Origin: Rhodospirillales bacterium | GTDB lineage: Bacteria; Pseudomonadota; Alphaproteobacteria; Acetobacterales; Acetobacteraceae | Assembly: GCA_903644035.1 (NCBI GenBank) | Contig: CAHJXG010000405.1 | Span: forward strand, 1-7,511 | DNA length: 7,511 bases | Direction of reading: 5' to 3' | In this document: positions 5,695 to 7,511 of the stretch, in pieces | How positions within the stretch are numbered: the stretch's first letter is position 1 | Layout: every line of letters begins with the position of its first letter | Translations under genes and position numbers: made by a program | The notes under the pieces: model-generated | The model's database searches: none | Seen by the model: the letters and a program-made list of their open reading frames with translations, nothing else | Told to the model about the DNA's origin: nothing

Positions 5695-6713
5695 AGGCGG
5701 CGCTCCGCGAGGGGCGGCAGATAGGCGTCGGTGTAGACCCGCTCCGCCGTCAGCTTCGGCGGCAGGTTGTAGGCCGTCTCGACGGTCCGCAGGACGCGCT
5801 CGAGCCGTGCCGGGTCAACCACGGACAGGCCCTCCTTCACGACGTGATCGGAGATCATGCCGTCGTCGAAGGCAATCGCCTGGCGCTCGGTCTCGATCGC
5901 CACGTCGGTCAGCGGCTCGACCTTCTTCAGCACCGCGATGCTCTCGGCCCGGTTCTTGTTGGCGTAGGTCAGCGAGCGGTAGAGCGCCTTGAGCGCGCCC
6001 CGCACCGCCTCGGGGTTGGCCGCCAGGTAGCGGCGCGTGGTGAGGTAGCAGTAGCCCAGCAACTCGACGCCGCTGTCGCGGTAGAACATCACCCGCTGCT
6101 GCGGCACGTCCATGCCCAGCGCCTTGAGCGACATGCTGGTCGAGGTGCTGGCGCCGGTGATGCCCTCCGCCCGCTTCTGCACCAGCATCACCTCGCGCAG
6201 CTCCGACGTCACGGTCATCCAGTTGATCGTGCCGACGTCGATCCCCGCGGCCTTCGCGAAGGCGGGGAACAGCTGACGCCCGCCGTCGGATTCCGGGGCG
6301 GCGAGGGTCTTGCCTTCCAGGTCCCGGGGGGTCTTGATCGCCCCGTCGGCGCGGACCGTCACGGACAGCAGCGACCGGTCGCCCCAGATGCCGACGACCA
6401 CGAGATCGGCGGACGGGTTCTCGGCCATGAACTTGATCACCGGGCTGATATCGGCCTGGCCCATGTCGTAGGCCCCAGCCGCGATGTCGGTCGGCACGCG
6501 CCCCGATCCGAAGCCGCGGTCCACGGTGACGTCCACGCCGGCGTCCCGGAAGAAGCCCTTGTCGCGCCCCATGTCCACATAGGCGTTCGGCCCCTGCCGC
6601 GCCCAGTCGAGCGTGAAGCGCAGCTTGGCCGGCGCCTGCGCGGCGGCGATGCGGGGCAGGCCGACGAAGGGTGCCGCCGCGGCGGCCAGCAGCAGGTTGC
6701 GGCGTTTGGGCAT
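5691..6713 (-). CDS. ABC transporter substrate-binding protein, THI5/NMT1-like (NitT/TauT family)
   Basis: Predicted periplasmic solute receptor of 340 residues. The N-terminus MPKRRNLLLAAAAAP with a following small-residue stretch and AAAQA around 23-27 looks like a cleavable signal peptide. The KRRNLL pattern fits a twin-arginine (Tat) signal, as is common for these proteins in alphaproteobacteria. The mature part opens with LRFTLDWARQGPNAYVD (31-47), KGFFRDAGVDVTVD (52-65), GSGR (69-72) and AAGAYDMGQADIS (78-90), the pattern of the THI5/NMT1 group that includes binders of pyrimidine thiamine precursors, riboflavin and other small heterocycles; DLEGKTLAAPESDGGRQLFP (131-150) lines the second lobe. 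The start ATG at 6713 has AAGGAG eight bases upstream. It lies 23 bp after the permease gene and before the allA-like gene, so all three probably share one mRNA. The ligand cannot be read from the sequence. Confidence 0.93.
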   Translation of the reverse strand: MPKRRNLLLAAAAAPFVGLPRIAAAQAPAKLRFTLDWARQGPNAYVDMGRDKGFFRDAGVDVTVDRGFGSGRVPTDIAAGAYDMGQADISPVIKFMAENPSADLVVVGIWGDRSLLSVTVRADGAIKTPRDLEGKTLAAPESDGGRQLFPAFAKAAGIDVGTINWMTVTSELREVMLVQKRAEGITGASTSTSMSLKALGMDVPQQRVMFYRDSGVELLGYCYLTTRRYLAANPEAVRGALKALYRSLTYANKNRAESIAVLKKVEPLTDVAIETERQAIAFDDGMISDHVVKEGLSVVDPARLERVLRTVETAYNLPPKLTAERVYTDAYLPPLAERRL

Positions 6714-6721
6714 GGACAAGG

Positions 6722-6727
6722 CTCCTT
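6722..6727 (-). promoter_or_regulatory. Ribosome binding site of the substrate-binding protein gene
   Basis: AAGGAG on the - strand, eight bases before the ATG at 6713, in the 23-bp gap after the permease stop. It separates the binding-protein start from the long open frame that continues upstream through the permease region in another frame. Confidence 0.75.
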
Positions 6728-6736
6728 CAGAGGGGT

Positions 6737-7511
6737 TCAGCGTGCGGTCCAGCCAGTCATCCGGCCCTCGACCACGGTGGCAAGGCTGTACATCGCCACC
6801 CCCATGACCGCGGTGGCCATCAGCCCGGCGAAGACCAGGGGAACGTCGAAGCGCGAGCTCGCGAGCATGATCAGGTGGCCGACGCCCGAATTGGCGCCGA
6901 TGGTCTCGGACACGATGGAGCCCACGAACGACACGGTGATCGCGACCTTCAGCGACGCGAAGAAGTAGGGCAGAGACCGGGGGATCCCGACCTTCAGCAC
7001 GATGTCCAACGGCCGCGCGCCGAGCGAGCGCAGCACGTCGCGCAGCTCCGGCTCCACCGTGGCGATGCCCGCCGAGACGTTCACCATGATCGGGAAGAAC
7101 GCCATCAGGAACGAGGTCAGGATCGCCGGCACCGAGCCGATGCCGAACCAGATCACCAGCAACGGCACGACCGCGACCTTGGGGATGGATTCGAACGCGA
7201 TGATGAGCGGATACAGGCCGTGGTACAGCAGCCTGCTGGAGCCGATCAGGACGCCCATCACCATGCCCACCACGACCGCGATGGCGAAGCCCGCCAGCGT
7301 GGTGGCGAGCGTCTGCGCGGTGTTGTCGAGCAGCGGGCGCCACCATTTCACGATGCTGGCCGCAACGGCCGTGGGCGGCGGCAGGATGAACGCTGGAATG
7401 GCAAGGACAGCGCAGGCTGCCTCCCAGATCAGCAGCGCACCGGCGGCGACCAGCCAAGGCAGCGCGCGCTGCAGGCGCTTCCGGCGTGCGGCCGCGGCGG
7501 CCCGGGCCTGA
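6737..7511 (-). CDS. ABC transporter permease, NitT/TauT (SsuC-like) family, 5' partial
   Basis: Inner-membrane permease of the second importer. The frame stays open to the right edge, giving 257 visible residues. The GTG at 7351 is internal, because the upstream part encodes a basic stretch (RRKRLQR), a first TM helix (ALPWLVAAGALLIWEAA) and the family hallmark FILPPPTAVAA; no ATG, GTG or TTG occurs in frame between that GTG and the edge, so the start lies just beyond it. Other features: SIPKVAVVPLLVIWFGIGS, the EAA-type coupling loop SLGARPLDIVLKVGIPRSLP, and several more hydrophobic helices. Its binding protein follows 23 bp downstream. The ATPase subunit is not visible for this operon; it may lie beyond the right edge, or the ATPase at the left edge could serve both systems. 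Substrate unknown. Confidence 0.93.
   Translation of the reverse strand, partial: QARAAAAARRKRLQRALPWLVAAGALLIWEAACAVLAIPAFILPPPTAVAASIVKWWRPLLDNTAQTLATTLAGFAIAVVVGMVMGVLIGSSRLLYHGLYPLIIAFESIPKVAVVPLLVIWFGIGSVPAILTSFLMAFFPIMVNVSAGIATVEPELRDVLRSLGARPLDIVLKVGIPRSLPYFFASLKVAITVSFVGSIVSETIGANSGVGHLIMLASSRFDVPLVFAGLMATAVMGVAMYSLATVVEGRMTGWTAR

Noticed and set aside
5844..6968. A 374-codon + strand open frame opposite the binding-protein and permease genes
   Set aside because: It lies antisense to two genes with clear family motifs. Its translation is rich in H, R, G, V and D without domain signals, as expected for shadow frames in high-GC DNA.
6714..7457. In-frame open extension upstream of the binding protein, across the permease gene
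   Set aside because: The signal peptide and ribosome binding site place the start at 6713; the extension is a shadow of the permease.

Overview
High-GC (roughly 68-70% by eye) bacterial chromosomal DNA, densely packed with short gaps, GTG starts and 4-base stop/start overlaps. Codon use and the protein families suggest an alphaproteobacterium, perhaps of the Acetobacteraceae/Rhodospirillales or Bradyrhizobium type. That assignment is an inference from composition; the window holds no phylogenetic marker.

Layout, left to right: (1) a + strand operon entering from the left edge, with the 3' part of a nitrate/taurine-type (NitT/TauT) ABC transporter ATPase, its permease (ATGA overlap) and a 557-residue MhpA/TfdB-like FAD monooxygenase whose start abuts or overlaps the permease stop. 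(2) A - strand 397-residue FAD monooxygenase convergent with the first, separated by 87 bp with a GC-rich hairpin. (3) Divergent from it on the + strand, a maleate isomerase/arylmalonate decarboxylase-family enzyme. The 72-bp divergent gap carries a 22-bp imperfect palindrome that looks like an operator. (4) A - strand operon entering from the right edge: a second NitT/TauT-type permease (cut at the window end), a THI5/NMT1-like periplasmic substrate-binding protein with a possible Tat signal, and a ureidoglycolate lyase-family gene (allA-like) overlapping it by 4 bp.

Taken together this looks like a catabolic island: two ABC uptake systems flank two flavin hydroxylases, a cis-trans isomerase-type enzyme and an AllA-type lyase. 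A flavin hydroxylase next to a maleate isomerase-family gene recalls nicotinate/hydroxypyridine (maleamate) pathways. An AllA-type enzyme next to an importer recalls ureide/purine salvage. No ring-cleavage dioxygenase, amidase, purine-ring enzyme or regulator gene is visible, so the substrate is not determined here. All seven genes belong to recognisable families. The least ordinary items are the palindromic operator, the unusual cysteine pattern of the isomerase-like enzyme, and the gene combination itself. I see no tRNA, rRNA, CRISPR array, insertion sequence or attachment site.
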